Notes: generated from the letters alone by a model not told the origin. A stretch of 64,000 nucleotides of DNA from Gemmatimonadetes bacterium bin94 (GCA_002238865.1 MPNE01000017.1:1-64000), one strand, 5' to 3'; shown: positions 27,727-36,720, counted from the stretch's first letter. Numbers and translations are program-made.

Positions 27727-29310
27727 TCAACGCCGCGCTTCCTCCAGGATCCGGCGATGACTCTCCTTCAAGGCGGCCTTCGCCACCTTTTCGGTGGGCG
27801 TCTTCGGCAGCGCGGCGAGGAATCGCACATGGGCCGGCACCATGTAGCGAGCCATGCGGCTGCGGCAATGGTCCCGCAGGTCGGCCGCGGCCAGTTGGCA
27901 TCCGGGCTTCAGGGCCACCGCCACCGCCACATCCTCTTCCGTGTATTCGCTCGGCACGCCGTACGCCGCGGCTTCCAGTACCGCGGGGTGGGCCTCGACA
28001 ACCTGCTCGATTTCGAACGCGGAGATGTTCTCGCCACGGCGTCGGATCGCGTCCTTCCTGCGGCCCTCGAAGTAGAGGTTGCCCTCTTCGTCGACGCGCC
28101 CGAGGTCGCCCGTGTGGAACCATCCGTCCCGGAAGGCCTCGCGGTTTGCGTCGGGCATGCCGTAGTACCGCGTCATCATGACGTGGCGGTTCTCGTCGGC
28201 GGCCGGCCGCACAACGATCTCGCCGATTTCGCCAGGAGGCAGGGTCCGCCCCGCGTCGTCCACGATCCGCAGCCGGTACTCGGGCACGCAGCGACCGCAG
28301 GAGCCCGGCGGAGACGCGACACCCGGCTCCTGGAAGACCATCACCCCACCCTCGGTGGAGCCGTATCCCTCCATGAGGGTCAGCCCGAACCGCGCCTCGA
28401 AGTCGGCCTGAAATGCGGGCATCGGCACGCCCCACCCCAGCCGGGCCGGGTTGTCGGCGTCGGCGGGCGCCGGGTCCCGCTTATGGAGGAAGGTCAGCGT
28501 CGCGCCCATGAAGTCGAAGACCGTGACGCCGTAGCGCTTCACGTCCTCCCAGAAGCGCGACACGCTGAACCGCTCGGTGATCACGGCGGTGGCGCCCTCC
28601 GTCAGGGCCGGGGCGACCGTCCCGATGGTGGCGTCCCAGTGAAAGACGGGATAGGGGCAGAAGAGAACGTCCTCCCGGGACATCTGCGTGGCCCGGCTCA
28701 GCAGGGCGGCCTGGACCAGAACGTACCGGTGCGACAGTTCGCACGCCTTCGAGGCCCCGGTCGTGCCCGACGTGTAGATGAGGAGGGACGCTTCGGCGGA
28801 TGAAGGCGGGACCGCGGCCGGCAAACCGTCGTCGTCGATGGCGAGCGCTTCCAGCGGGAGGGCCGCAAAGGAGCGGCCGCCACCCGAAACGGTGCCGGGA
28901 AGAGCCCCGGGGGGGTCGCGCACGAAAAGCCGTTCAACGTGCTCCAGGCGGTGGCCGATCCCGAGGACGATGTCGAGCAAGGTGTGGTCGACGACCAGGT
29001 TCCGGGAACCGGTGAGGTTGATCGCGTGGGCGAGGCCGCGACCGCGAAATCCCGTGTTCAGCGGCGCCCACACCGTGCCCGCGCGGTTCGCGGCGAACCA
29101 GAGCGAGACGGCGTCGGCGCAGTTTGGAAGCAGGGTGGGCACGATGCCCCTGACGCCGTGGCTCCGAAGCCCGGCGGCCAGGGAACGGGTCCGTTCCTCG
29201 AAGGCCGCGTAGCTCAGATCGGCCTCGCGGAAGCGGAGAAAGAGCTTCCCCGGATGGTCCTTCGCCCTCTCGGCGAGGAGAGTCACGATGGTGGGGACCT
29301 GCGACGTCAC
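27727..29310 (-). CDS. AMP-dependent synthetase/acyl-CoA ligase
   Basis: 527 aa from GTG 29310, which overlaps the MaoC-gene stop (GTGA); ATG 29334 is an alternative. The adenylation motif LLIYTSGTTGASKACE lies near residue 178, and GYGSTEGG, WFHTGDLGR and the catalytic-lysine region PKTPTEKVAK follow. The sequence resembles crotonobetaine/carnitine- or medium-chain acyl-CoA ligases. With the hydratase-like gene upstream it suggests activation of a carboxylic acid followed by hydration. Confidence 0.88.
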   Translation of the reverse strand: MTSQVPTIVTLLAERAKDHPGKLFLRFREADLSYAAFEERTRSLAAGLRSHGVRGIVPTLLPNCADAVSLWFAANRAGTVWAPLNTGFRGRGLAHAINLTGSRNLVVDHTLLDIVLGIGHRLEHVERLFVRDPPGALPGTVSGGGRSFAALPLEALAIDDDGLPAAVPPSSAEASLLIYTSGTTGASKACELSHRYVLVQAALLSRATQMSREDVLFCPYPVFHWDATIGTVAPALTEGATAVITERFSVSRFWEDVKRYGVTVFDFMGATLTFLHKRDPAPADADNPARLGWGVPMPAFQADFEARFGLTLMEGYGSTEGGVMVFQEPGVASPPGSCGRCVPEYRLRIVDDAGRTLPPGEIGEIVVRPAADENRHVMMTRYYGMPDANREAFRDGWFHTGDLGRVDEEGNLYFEGRRKDAIRRRGENISAFEIEQVVEAHPAVLEAAAYGVPSEYTEEDVAVAVALKPGCQLAAADLRDHCRSRMARYMVPAHVRFLAALPKTPTEKVAKAALKESHRRILEEARR

Positions 29311-29795
29311 GCCCCTTCCCCCGGTGTCAGCCATAGCGACAGCCACTCCCCGACCAGCGCCGGCCTGTCCCCGCCCTCGATTTCCACTCGGCATGCGAAG
29401 GTGATCAGAAGCTGTCCCGGCTTCCGCCAGGTCACGTCCTTGACCGTGAAGTGACCGCGGATGCGCGACCCCGACGGGACCGGAGCCACAAAGCGCACCC
29501 CCTCGAAGCCGTAGGACGCCGGGTAGCCGTCCTCGCGGCCGCCGTCCATCCGGTAGCGGTAGATCTGGTACATCATGGGCGTCATCAGCGACATGGTCAG
29601 GAAACCGTATGAAATCGTCCCGCCCCAGGGACTGTGCTCTGCCGCGTAGACGGGGTCCATGTGGTGGGGGTCGGGGTCCTCGGTGATGCGGCCGAATGCG
29701 CTGATGCGGTCCTGGTCGACGACGATCCAGTCGGAAACAAAGGTCTCGCCGATGGAGTCGTGGGCATTCTCGGGTGTGAGGTGTCGCGGGGTCAT
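29307..29795 (-). CDS. MaoC-like hot-dog-fold hydratase/dehydratase
   Basis: 162 aa. The hydratase motif DP(D/H)HMDP..A (here DPDPHHMDPVYAAEHSPWGG) and SYGFLTMSL identify the MaoC fold, which hydrates 2-enoyl-CoA thioesters. The start ATG 29795 overlaps the permease stop (ATGA). The end overlaps the acyl-CoA ligase start. The three genes (permease, hydratase, ligase) form one unit for uptake and degradation of an organic acid or amino-acid derivative. Confidence 0.85.
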   Translation of the reverse strand: MTPRHLTPENAHDSIGETFVSDWIVVDQDRISAFGRITEDPDPHHMDPVYAAEHSPWGGTISYGFLTMSLMTPMMYQIYRYRMDGGREDGYPASYGFEGVRFVAPVPSGSRIRGHFTVKDVTWRKPGQLLITFACRVEIEGGDRPALVGEWLSLWLTPGEGA

Positions 29796-31261
29796 GCCGG
29801 CGGGGCCTCCCGTCCCATGATCAAGGTTCGCCGCTCCGATTCGGAGACGGTTTTCCGGTGCCGGGCCGAGGCGAACCAGAACACGCCGCCCAGGGCAAGG
29901 CAGATGACGAGCAGAAGCCACACGGTGGGAATGCCGCCCCCCGGCTCGTAGGGGTCCAGCAGCGCCAGCACGACGAACAACCCCGCCGCGAGGGCAGCGG
30001 CCCCGGCCGTCGGGACCCCTCCCGGCACCTTGTACGGTCGCGTGGCGTCGGGGCGCGTACGGCGCAGCTTGATGACGCCCAGCGAAACGATCGCAAACGC
30101 GATCCCGAAGCAGATCGTCGCCGTGCCCACCAGCGGGGCGATCGCCCCTTCGCCGAGAATTACCCCCAGTCCCCCCAGGAGCCCCACGAAGATCAACGCG
30201 CCCGACGGCGACCCGTGACGCGGATGGATCGTGCCGAGAAATGCGGGCAACATGCGCGCCCGGCTCATCGCGAAGAACACGCGCGACGCCGCGATGATCA
30301 CCGCGTTCCACGTGGTCAGGATGCCGATGAACCCCGCCGCCAGCACCGCCCGCGAGAAGATCGGCGACGAGAACGCCTCCCGGAACGCGGTCGCGGCGGG
30401 AAGCCGGTCGAATTCGAGGAGTCGCTGCCACGGCACCACCATCGACGCCGATACGATGATCAGGATGTAGAAGGCTCCCGCACCCAGGACGGCCACCAGG
30501 AGCATCAGCGCGGCGGAGCGGCCGCTCGTGCCCGGAGCGCGCTCCTCCATCAGCTGGGGGATCACGTCGAATCCGGCCAGGAAGAAGGGCGCGGTCACGA
30601 ACGCCGCGATGATTCCCGGCAGGACCGAGCCGCTCTCGTCCCGCACCAGAGCGGGCCCGAGGTTCGAGGCGTCTCCAAAAAACAGGCCGGCCCCGATGAA
30701 CAGGATGCACAGGGCGAAGAACCCGTATGTGAGAACATCCTGCAAGCGCGCGGCCCTGGCCACGCCCCGGATGTTCATCCAGACCATGAACGCCATGACG
30801 CCCACGCCGAGCGCCAGATTCCCGGGCCGCACCGGCGTGTCGAAGAGCGTGTACAGAACCGGGCCGCCGAAGTTCGGGAAGAGATTCTCGGCCAGCACTC
30901 CGATGGCGATTCCCTCCCATCCGGCCACCGCCGTGTAGATGAATGCCAGAATCCACGCGGTGGCAAAGCTGGCGCGGGTGCCGAAGGCCTCGAAGGCGTA
31001 CGCGAGCTCTCCCCCGGAGACGGGGAACATGCTTGCCATTTCAGCGTAGCATAGACCTATCAGCGCGATGAGCAGCGTTCCGGCGCCGAATCCGATTGCG
31101 GCGCCCAGCGGACCGGCCGGAGCGAGCCAATAGCCCAGGTAGATGATCCAGCCGACGCCGATGATCGTTCCGAATGCGAGCGTGAAGAACTGGCCCGTGC
31201 CGACCGCTCGCCGGAGGGACGGCCGAATGTCGGCTTCGGGAGTCTTCGTGGTGGACGGCAT
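29792..31261 (-). CDS. APC-family amino-acid/polyamine permease
   Basis: 489 aa with about twelve membrane segments. The first helix has the APC signature FGTIIGVGWIIYLGYWL, and GFDVIPQLMEE is a conserved loop of the family. It imports amino acids or amines, driven by proton or sodium gradients. Start ATG 31261; the long upstream extension lacks membrane character and is not used. It is divergent from the propeller lipoprotein gene across 70 bp. Confidence 0.9.
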   Translation of the reverse strand: MPSTTKTPEADIRPSLRRAVGTGQFFTLAFGTIIGVGWIIYLGYWLAPAGPLGAAIGFGAGTLLIALIGLCYAEMASMFPVSGGELAYAFEAFGTRASFATAWILAFIYTAVAGWEGIAIGVLAENLFPNFGGPVLYTLFDTPVRPGNLALGVGVMAFMVWMNIRGVARAARLQDVLTYGFFALCILFIGAGLFFGDASNLGPALVRDESGSVLPGIIAAFVTAPFFLAGFDVIPQLMEERAPGTSGRSAALMLLVAVLGAGAFYILIIVSASMVVPWQRLLEFDRLPAATAFREAFSSPIFSRAVLAAGFIGILTTWNAVIIAASRVFFAMSRARMLPAFLGTIHPRHGSPSGALIFVGLLGGLGVILGEGAIAPLVGTATICFGIAFAIVSLGVIKLRRTRPDATRPYKVPGGVPTAGAAALAAGLFVVLALLDPYEPGGGIPTVWLLLVICLALGGVFWFASARHRKTVSESERRTLIMGREAPPA

Positions 31262-31331
31262 GTTGCCGTGTAGAATATCGGACGGGCCAGTGGCGGCCAA
31301 CTCCCCCGAGCCCTGAAACGGAGGCACCTTG

Positions 31332-32552
31332 ATGTTCCGCTCATCGCTGACACTCATTGCCGTTGCGACTGCCTGGTCATGTGGCGCGGGGTCTCCCGCG
31401 AGTGACGTCGTACGGGAGACGCTCCCGAACGGTGCAGTCGTGGTTCGGCACCTGTCCCTGCCGGCAACGGACGATTCCGGAACCGAGGTGGCTGTCGCCG
31501 AGGTGGACCTCAAGCTCGGCGTCATGGATGGCGATCCCAACTTCATCTTCGGCGACATCCGGGGCATCGAAGCGGCAAGCGACGGTACCATCTACGTGCT
31601 GGACTACCAGGCCGTCGAGGTCCGTGCGTACCTCCCGGACGGCCAGTACCTGGAGACGATCGTGCGTAGCGGCGAGGGCCCGGGTGAGATCAGAGAGGCC
31701 AACGGCATCTTTCTCGAGGCCGACAGCCTCCTCTGGATCAACGATCACGGGAAGATGGCCATCATCGGCGTGACGCCGCAGGGAGAGGAGATCGCCCGGT
31801 TCCCCTTCCCCGTCCGGAGGTACGGTTACATATGGGACGGCGTCTTCGATCACCAGGGGCGCTTCTGGATGGGCACGAGCCATTCCGACGAGGAACGCAC
31901 CTTTCCGCCCGAAACGGGACTGGTAACGGGCACGTCGCGCGGCTACTACAAGTCCTACGACATTGCCACGGAAGCCACCGACTCGGTGTACACGGGCGAA
32001 GACACCTATCGGTCCTTTATTGCCGAGACCGGGGGGGGCTACTCCTATCGCGGGATTCCGTTCGAGGCGTCCACGCCCACCATTGTGGACCCCTCCGGGG
32101 GTTTCTGGAAGGCAAACACCGCGGAGTACCGGATCACCCGGACGGCCGAGAACGGAGACACCCTGCTGGTGATCGAAGCCGCTCTTCCCGTCAGGCCCGT
32201 GACGGCCGAAGACCGCGCCGCCTACGTCGACGCCGCGGTCGAGCGCGACCCCGACGACCGCCGCGCAGCCGAAGAGGTCGCCGCTCTCATGCCGGAGGTC
32301 AAACCGATACTCAGTGGCCTTTTCGTGGATGACGAGGGCCGCCTCTGGGTCCGGAGGGTCGTCGAAAACGACGGGCCCGCCTTCTACGACCTGTTTTCCG
32401 GGGACGGAGACCACCTGGGTTCCCTGCGCCTGGGGTTCGACGCCGGGCAGTACGCCACGCTGTGGGTCCGCCACGGCAACATCTATACCTGGGTCGAGGA
32501 CGAACTGGACGTCCCCTACGTGGTGAGGGCGCCCATCCCCCGAATCCCCTGA
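31332..32552 (+). CDS. Six-bladed beta-propeller lipoprotein (paralogue 2)
   Basis: 406 aa from ATG 31332, preceded by GGAGG. Lipoprotein signal with the lipid Cys in TAWSCG. It is strikingly similar to the protein at 20157-21386: both have FGDIRGIEAASDGTIYVL-type text, YKSYD, the segment ERDPDDRRAAEEVAALMP and WVRHGNIYT. Function is unknown. The GxGPGE motif and the lipoprotein signal place it in the envelope. The divergent permease may share its control region. Confidence 0.8.
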   Translation: MFRSSLTLIAVATAWSCGAGSPASDVVRETLPNGAVVVRHLSLPATDDSGTEVAVAEVDLKLGVMDGDPNFIFGDIRGIEAASDGTIYVLDYQAVEVRAYLPDGQYLETIVRSGEGPGEIREANGIFLEADSLLWINDHGKMAIIGVTPQGEEIARFPFPVRRYGYIWDGVFDHQGRFWMGTSHSDEERTFPPETGLVTGTSRGYYKSYDIATEATDSVYTGEDTYRSFIAETGGGYSYRGIPFEASTPTIVDPSGGFWKANTAEYRITRTAENGDTLLVIEAALPVRPVTAEDRAAYVDAAVERDPDDRRAAEEVAALMPEVKPILSGLFVDDEGRLWVRRVVENDGPAFYDLFSGDGDHLGSLRLGFDAGQYATLWVRHGNIYTWVEDELDVPYVVRAPIPRIP

Positions 32553-32573
32553 GACACACGCGTCGGCAACCCC

Positions 32574-32604
32574 TTGACATGCTTCGGCCCCTATGGTTTA
32601 CAAT
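32574..32604 (+). promoter_or_regulatory. Candidate promoter for the plug-like lipoprotein gene
   Basis: TTGACA (32574-32579) is a perfect -35 and TACAAT (32599-32604) is close to the -10 consensus, but the spacer is 19 bp. A TTTACA at 17 bp is an alternative -10. The start would be about 65 bases before ATG 32677. Confidence 0.5.
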
Positions 32605-32676
32605 GGCAGCGACGGAGCGGTGGGAGTGGAGGGCCGCTCCGCCCGGGTACTGGCCGCCCATCACAAGGAGTTGGAC

Positions 32677-33066
32677 ATGCGCTTGAACCGTTCGCGAATC
32701 ACCCTGGCCTTCGTCGTCGCCTTCGGCTTGGCGACGGCCCTCGCCGCCTGCAGCAGCGGAGGGGGGTCCAGCGGTCCCCGGAGAGACCCCAACCTCATCA
32801 CCGCCGAGGAACTGGCCGACTACACCACCCTTTCCGCTCTCGATGTAATTCGGCGCCTGCGGCCTCGCTGGCTGCAGAGCCGGGGGAGCAGCAGCGCTCA
32901 GGTCATCCAGGACGGTGCGCGACTGGGGGATCCAGACAACGCACTCAGGTCGATCCCGGTGTCCGACATCGCGGAGTTGAGGTATCTCAACGCTTCAGAC
33001 GCCACGATGCGCTACGGGACCAACTACCCCGGCGGGGCAATCGAGATAACCAGCCGAGGGAGATGA
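32677..33066 (+). CDS. Small lipoprotein with TonB-plug-like domain
   Basis: 129 aa with lipobox ALAAC and AAGGAG six bases before the ATG. After a Ser/Gly-rich linker the text IPVSDIAELRYLNASDATMR and YGTNYPGGAIEITSR matches the last strands of TonB-dependent receptor plug domains. There is no barrel, so it is a free plug domain. Such short proteins recur in Gemmatimonadota genomes; their role is unknown. Confidence 0.75.
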   Translation: MRLNRSRITLAFVVAFGLATALAACSSGGGSSGPRRDPNLITAEELADYTTLSALDVIRRLRPRWLQSRGSSSAQVIQDGARLGDPDNALRSIPVSDIAELRYLNASDATMRYGTNYPGGAIEITSRGR

Positions 33067-33102
33067 CGCCTGCGGGGGAGCCAGCGATCCGGCAGCCGCA
33101 GT

Positions 33103-34269
33103 TCAACTGGCACCCCGCGGACCACCGGCAAGGAAGCATCTCGAGAAATCGGCGAGCACCCGGGCGCACGTCTCGATTTCCGACACGCGCACCCACTCGT
33201 CGGTCGTGTGGGCCTGCGCGATCGATCCCGGTCCGAAGCAGACGGCCGGCGTACCGCTCTCGTTGAGGAAGCACGCGTCCACCCACGCCGACATCCCAAG
33301 AACCGTCCCCGGGAGGCCGGCGCGCACGCATGCCTGCCGCAACCCCCGGACCAGCGCGGACGAATGGGGCACCTCGGTAGCCGCGCGGAAGAGACCGGCC
33401 TCCAGGCGTGCATTCAGCCCGGGACAACTTCGGCGCGCAGCGGCCATGACATTCTCCGCCTCGCTCATCACGCTCGCCGCCGTCTCTCCCGGCAACGTCC
33501 GCCGCTCGACGACCAGGTGGCAGCCCTCCGGGTAGATCGAAGGCGCACTGCCTCCCTGTATGGTGCCAGCGTGCAGCGATGCCGGACCCAGCAGCGGGTG
33601 GTCCGTGTCGCGGGAAAGCCGGTCCGCCTCTGCCTCGAAGGCCACCACGACGTGTGCCATGTGGGCGATGGCATCGATGCCGGCATCCGGTCGCGAGCCG
33701 TGCGCCGCACGCCCGGTCACATGCGCGTCGATCCACAGGAAGCCCTTGTGGGCCGGCATCACCGCCAGGCTCGTGGGCTCACATACGACGGCGGCGTCGG
33801 CCCTTATCCCCGACGAGACCAGGGCTTCCATTCCCACGGAGGCGTGCTCCTCGTCGGCCGTGAGCGCGACGACGAGTTCGCCGGCAAGGTCTTCGTCCGC
33901 CAGCGCCGAAGCCACATGCAGGGCACACGCCACCCCGGACTTCATGTCGGCGGCGCCGCGGCCGAACAGCCGCCCGTCGCGGATGGCTCCGGAGAAGGGC
34001 TCGGCCATGCCTTCGACCCCGACCGTGTCCAGGTGTCCGTTGAGGAGCAGCGAGCGCCCGGAACCGTTGCCGCGGCGTCCCACGACATTCCACCTGCCGG
34101 GCTCGACCTCGGTCACGACCGGATCGTAGCCGAAGTCGTTCAACCAGCTCGCCGTCAGCTCCGCCACGGCCCCCTCGCCCGCGCCGCCTTCCTCCAGCAG
34201 CGGGTTCACGGAGGGTGTCCGCACCAGATCCCGGGTCATGGTGACCGCGTCCTGTGGTAGGATTTTCAC
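33103..34269 (-). CDS. M20 family metallopeptidase/deacylase (ArgE/DapE type)
   Basis: 388 aa from GTG 34269; TTG 34338 and ATG 34239 are alternatives. M20 motifs are present: LLNGHLDTV (metal His and catalytic Asp), GRGAADMKSG (bridging Asp), TADEEHASVG (catalytic Glu pair) and CEPTS. The dimerisation domain includes GRAAHGSRPDAGIDAI. Members remove acyl groups from amino acids or cleave dipeptides. The substrate is not set by sequence; N-acetylornithine or succinyl-diaminopimelate are candidates but no arg or dap genes are adjacent. Confidence 0.88.
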   Translation of the reverse strand: MKILPQDAVTMTRDLVRTPSVNPLLEEGGAGEGAVAELTASWLNDFGYDPVVTEVEPGRWNVVGRRGNGSGRSLLLNGHLDTVGVEGMAEPFSGAIRDGRLFGRGAADMKSGVACALHVASALADEDLAGELVVALTADEEHASVGMEALVSSGIRADAAVVCEPTSLAVMPAHKGFLWIDAHVTGRAAHGSRPDAGIDAIAHMAHVVVAFEAEADRLSRDTDHPLLGPASLHAGTIQGGSAPSIYPEGCHLVVERRTLPGETAASVMSEAENVMAAARRSCPGLNARLEAGLFRAATEVPHSSALVRGLRQACVRAGLPGTVLGMSAWVDACFLNESGTPAVCFGPGSIAQAHTTDEWVRVSEIETCARVLADFSRCFLAGGPRGAS

Positions 34270-34276
34270 AATGTAG

Positions 34277-34322
34277 TCCGGAAAAGCGTACGCATTTGTC
34301 TTCCGGATATCCGTGGTCCGGA
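34277..34322 (-). repeat. Three TCCGGA repeats upstream of the M20 gene
   Basis: The palindromic hexamer TCCGGA occurs at 34277-34282, 34302-34307 and 34317-34322, just before the proposed GTG start. Spacings are 25 and 15 bp. This could be a regulator-binding cluster; chance is hard to exclude for a GC-rich hexamer. Confidence 0.35.
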
Positions 34323-34478
34323 AACCATCAGCCGCCAAAAACGTAATGGAGACAAGGGGAATCGAGTCTCCAGCAACCCCTCGACCGCCGCCGCAGCGTC
34401 ATGGCATGGATCTTGCTCTTATGATGTCTCCGTCGGGCAGCATTCACACTACCACACTTTGGGACACAGGAGGGAGCG

Positions 34479-34658
34479 ATTCGCAAGTTCACTGTCAACC
34501 TGTTGGGCGCGGCCGCACTCGCGGCCGCCGGCATCGCGCTTCTCCGGCAGGGGAACCAGCGGCTTGAGCCTGCAGAGATCAAGGTCGACGAGGTTCCTCC
34601 GGGGGAGACGATCCCCGGCCAGATCAGGCTGGAAAAGCTGAGAGAGCTGGGGATCTAG
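34479..34658 (+). CDS. Small membrane-anchored protein with an apparent ATT start
   Basis: 59 codons: a short hydrophobic N-terminus (RKFTVNLLGAAALAAAGIALL) followed by an acidic/polar tail (EIKVDEVPPGETIPGQIRLE) and KLRELGI. The frame contains no ATG, GTG or TTG between the upstream in-frame stop and the protein-like part, but GGAGGG (34469-34474) sits at ideal distance from ATT 34479. ATT is a rare start codon known from infC. A sequencing error at the start is an alternative. The 3' end is duplicated downstream and an intrinsic terminator follows. Confidence 0.5.
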   Translation: MRKFTVNLLGAAALAAAGIALLRQGNQRLEPAEIKVDEVPPGETIPGQIRLEKLRELGI

Positions 34659-34785
34659 CCTGAACGGCTCCGGGCCGGCAGCCCGGCCCGCCCAGGGGGG
34701 AGCCGCCCCCCGGCAAGATCGGGCGGAAAAAGCGGAGAGGGCGGGGGATCGAGCCTGAACGGCTCGGGCGGGGCAGCCGAGCCGT
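34613..34785 (+). repeat. Imperfect direct repeat, two ~78-bp copies
   Basis: Copy 1 (34613-34690) spans the 3' end of the small gene and its downstream GC-rich hairpin. Copy 2 (34708-34785) has the same order of blocks (CCCCGGC..GATC, GGAAAAAGC.., GAGCCTGAACGGCTC) and is roughly 80 per cent identical by eye. It looks like a local duplication of the gene end. Confidence 0.75.
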
Positions 34786-34810
34786 ACAAGGGTTGGCCCA
34801 GCCCTGAACC

Positions 34811-34847
34811 GAAGGGGGTGACCGGGATCCGGTCGCCCCCTTCTTTT
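34811..34847 (+). terminator. Intrinsic terminator
   Basis: GAAGGGGG-T-GACCGG pairs with CCGGTC-G-CCCCCTTC around a GAT loop (15-bp stem with one T-G wobble), followed by TTTT. It ends the rightward small-gene transcript; on the other strand there is no T-run before the ferredoxin gene. Confidence 0.9.
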
Positions 34848-34865
34848 GTCCGCGAACACACCGAA

Positions 34866-35099
34866 CTACCCGAAGTGGGAGATGTTCTTCTCGATGTAGT
34901 CGCTCCATTCGGGGGGAACGTCCGTGTCCGGAAAGATCGCCTGCACGGGGCACTCCGGCTCGCAGGCACCGCAGTCGATACACTCGTCCGGGTGGATGAG
35001 GTACTGGTCGCCAACCTCGTAGATGCAGTCGACTGGACAGACCTCCACGCAGCTGGCGTCCTTGGTACCGATGCAGGGCTCGGTGATGATGTAGGTCAC
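34866..35099 (-). CDS. fdxA: Ferredoxin, 7Fe/8Fe type
   Basis: 77 aa. The first cluster site is [18 protein letters not shown], in which the insertion between the first two Cys is typical of a 3Fe-4S centre; the second is [16 protein letters not shown], a 4Fe-4S centre. This is the FdxA type of low-potential electron carrier. It is monocistronic by spacing, with 168 bp to the next gene. Confidence 0.93.
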   Translation of the reverse strand: MTYIITEPCIGTKDASCVEVCPVDCIYEVGDQYLIHPDECIDCGACEPECPVQAIFPDTDVPPEWSDYIEKNISHFG

Positions 35100-35267
35100 C
35101 TTGACACCTCAGAAGTTGCCGTTGGCTCAGCAGTCCGTTGCGGCGCCCGCTCCAGCGAGGCGGGCGGAACCCGCGCTCGAATGCCGCGAAGCACACGGAC
35201 TGTCAGGGGTCTATGATTGTCGAACGCGTTCCCACCCGCAACCCTCTCGGGAGCCCGGGATCGGGCC

Positions 35268-36134
35268 TCACCCCCGGGGCAACCGCCGGAATTGATCCAA
35301 CGTGGCCGCAATGGCCGCCTCCAGACCCGGGGTCGATTCCCGCATCGGGTGCGTGGCTTCGAACGTGTGGCCCGACCCCTCGATGACGGCCAGCTCCGCG
35401 GTGGGACCGGCCTCGTCAAGCCGCTCCGCCTCGGCTACGGGCACGGTGGCGTCTTCCGACCCGTGTACGATCAACCAGGGAACGCGCACCCTCGCCGCGG
35501 CGGCCAACACGTCCAGGCGACGGGCGTTCGCCTTCAGGTCCTCCCACAGGGTCCGGTTGAGCGGCATGTTCTGGCCGGTCCGGGCATTGGCGATGTACGT
35601 CACGCCGCGGGACGTCCAGTCCTCGGCCTGCTGCGGCGTCCAGCGGTCGAAGGTCGACACGGCCGCCCAGGTGACCAGAGCGGATATTCCGTCATGCTCC
35701 GCGGTGGTGACGACGCTCGTGCCACCCCCTCGGCTGTGCCCCAGAACCCCGACCGAAGCCGGGCGGCGGCCACGCGCCCACTCGCCCGCCAGCGTCCGGT
35801 CCACCATCCAGTGGAAATCCTCGAGTTCCCGGGACAGCGTGTTCCTCCCGAACGCTTCCAGATCCGTGAACCCCATCAGATCGGGCCCGATGCCGTTGAG
35901 CGAAAAGTTGAAGGACACGACCAGGTGACCGTCTTCCGCCAGGCGCTCACAGAGATGGGGAAAGAAGCCCCAGTCCTTGAAGCCCTTGAAGCCGTGCGCG
36001 ACCAGCACGGCCGACTCCGGGTCCGCCCCGGCCGGGTGCCGGACATCGACGCGGATGACGTCTCCGTGCGGTGGCTTCGTCTCGGCGCGTTCGTGTCTGA
36101 CCGTCACCGGACACCCCTGGTCCCGGCACGCCAC
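35268..36134 (-). CDS. Alpha/beta hydrolase (dienelactone-hydrolase-like)
   Basis: About 288 aa from GTG 36134. The nucleophile elbow is GVLGHSRGGGT, the oxyanion loop VLVAHGFKGFKDWGFF, the acid is in HGSEDATVP and the His in GSGHTFE. The start is uncertain: ATG 36191 would overlap pduO by 26 bases, GTG 36107 would be later. Substrate unknown; ester or peptide hydrolysis. It lies downstream of the adenosyltransferase on the same strand. Confidence 0.8.
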   Translation of the reverse strand: MACRDQGCPVTVRHERAETKPPHGDVIRVDVRHPAGADPESAVLVAHGFKGFKDWGFFPHLCERLAEDGHLVVSFNFSLNGIGPDLMGFTDLEAFGRNTLSRELEDFHWMVDRTLAGEWARGRRPASVGVLGHSRGGGTSVVTTAEHDGISALVTWAAVSTFDRWTPQQAEDWTSRGVTYIANARTGQNMPLNRTLWEDLKANARRLDVLAAAARVRVPWLIVHGSEDATVPVAEAERLDEAGPTAELAVIEGSGHTFEATHPMRESTPGLEAAIAATLDQFRRLPRG

Positions 36135-36165
36135 GCGAATCCCGTGGCCAATGGAAGCCGGGGAT

Positions 36166-36720
36166 TCATCGACCGGTCCGCCATTCCACATCCTCGTCGC
36201 CGGCAGCCACGTTCTCGAGACGGGCGGCTGCAAACAGATAGTCCGACAACCGGTTCAGGTACCGTACGACCTCGTTGTCGACATGCGAAATCGCGGCCAG
36301 GGTCACCACTCGCCGCTCCGCCCTGCGACACACGGCCCTCGCCACATGGAGGTGTCTCGCCCCTGCGCTCCCTGCCGGCAGGATGAATTTCCTGAGCGGC
36401 GGCGTGGCCGAGGTGGCTTCGTCGATCCACGCCTCCAGCTCCGCGACCCGTTCGGTCGGCAACTCCGGCAGCCCCGGTGCCGGGCGACCCTCGCGGGGAG
36501 GCGTGGCCAGATGGGCCCCGATCGCAAAGAGGTCGGACTGCAGGCGGTTCAACCGGCGGCGGATCCGATCTTCGGTGACGTGCCCGGCGGCTGCCCCGAT
36601 GACCGCGTTCAACTCGTCGACCGTTCCGTACGCCTCCACCCGAACATCGTCCTTCCGCGTCCTGCCACCCCCGAAAAAGCCGGTCTGCCCGTCGTCTCCC
36701 CGCCTCGTGTAGATCTTCAA
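36166..36720 (-). CDS. pduO: Cob(I)alamin adenosyltransferase, PduO type
   Basis: 184 aa. The N-terminus KIYTRRGDDGQTGFFGGGR is the ATP-binding loop of PduO-type ATR, and RYLNRLSDYLFAAARLEN is the C-terminal signature with the Arg-Asp pair. It makes adenosylcobalamin from cob(I)alamin and ATP. The start is TTG 36720, overlapping the upstream small gene (TTGA). Confidence 0.94.
   Translation of the reverse strand: MKIYTRRGDDGQTGFFGGGRTRKDDVRVEAYGTVDELNAVIGAAAGHVTEDRIRRRLNRLQSDLFAIGAHLATPPREGRPAPGLPELPTERVAELEAWIDEATSATPPLRKFILPAGSAGARHLHVARAVCRRAERRVVTLAAISHVDNEVVRYLNRLSDYLFAAARLENVAAGDEDVEWRTGR

Noticed and set aside
29858-31054. Charged plus-strand frame opposite the permease
   Set aside because: Arg/Glu/His-rich text typical of the reverse of a membrane-protein gene; no start site.
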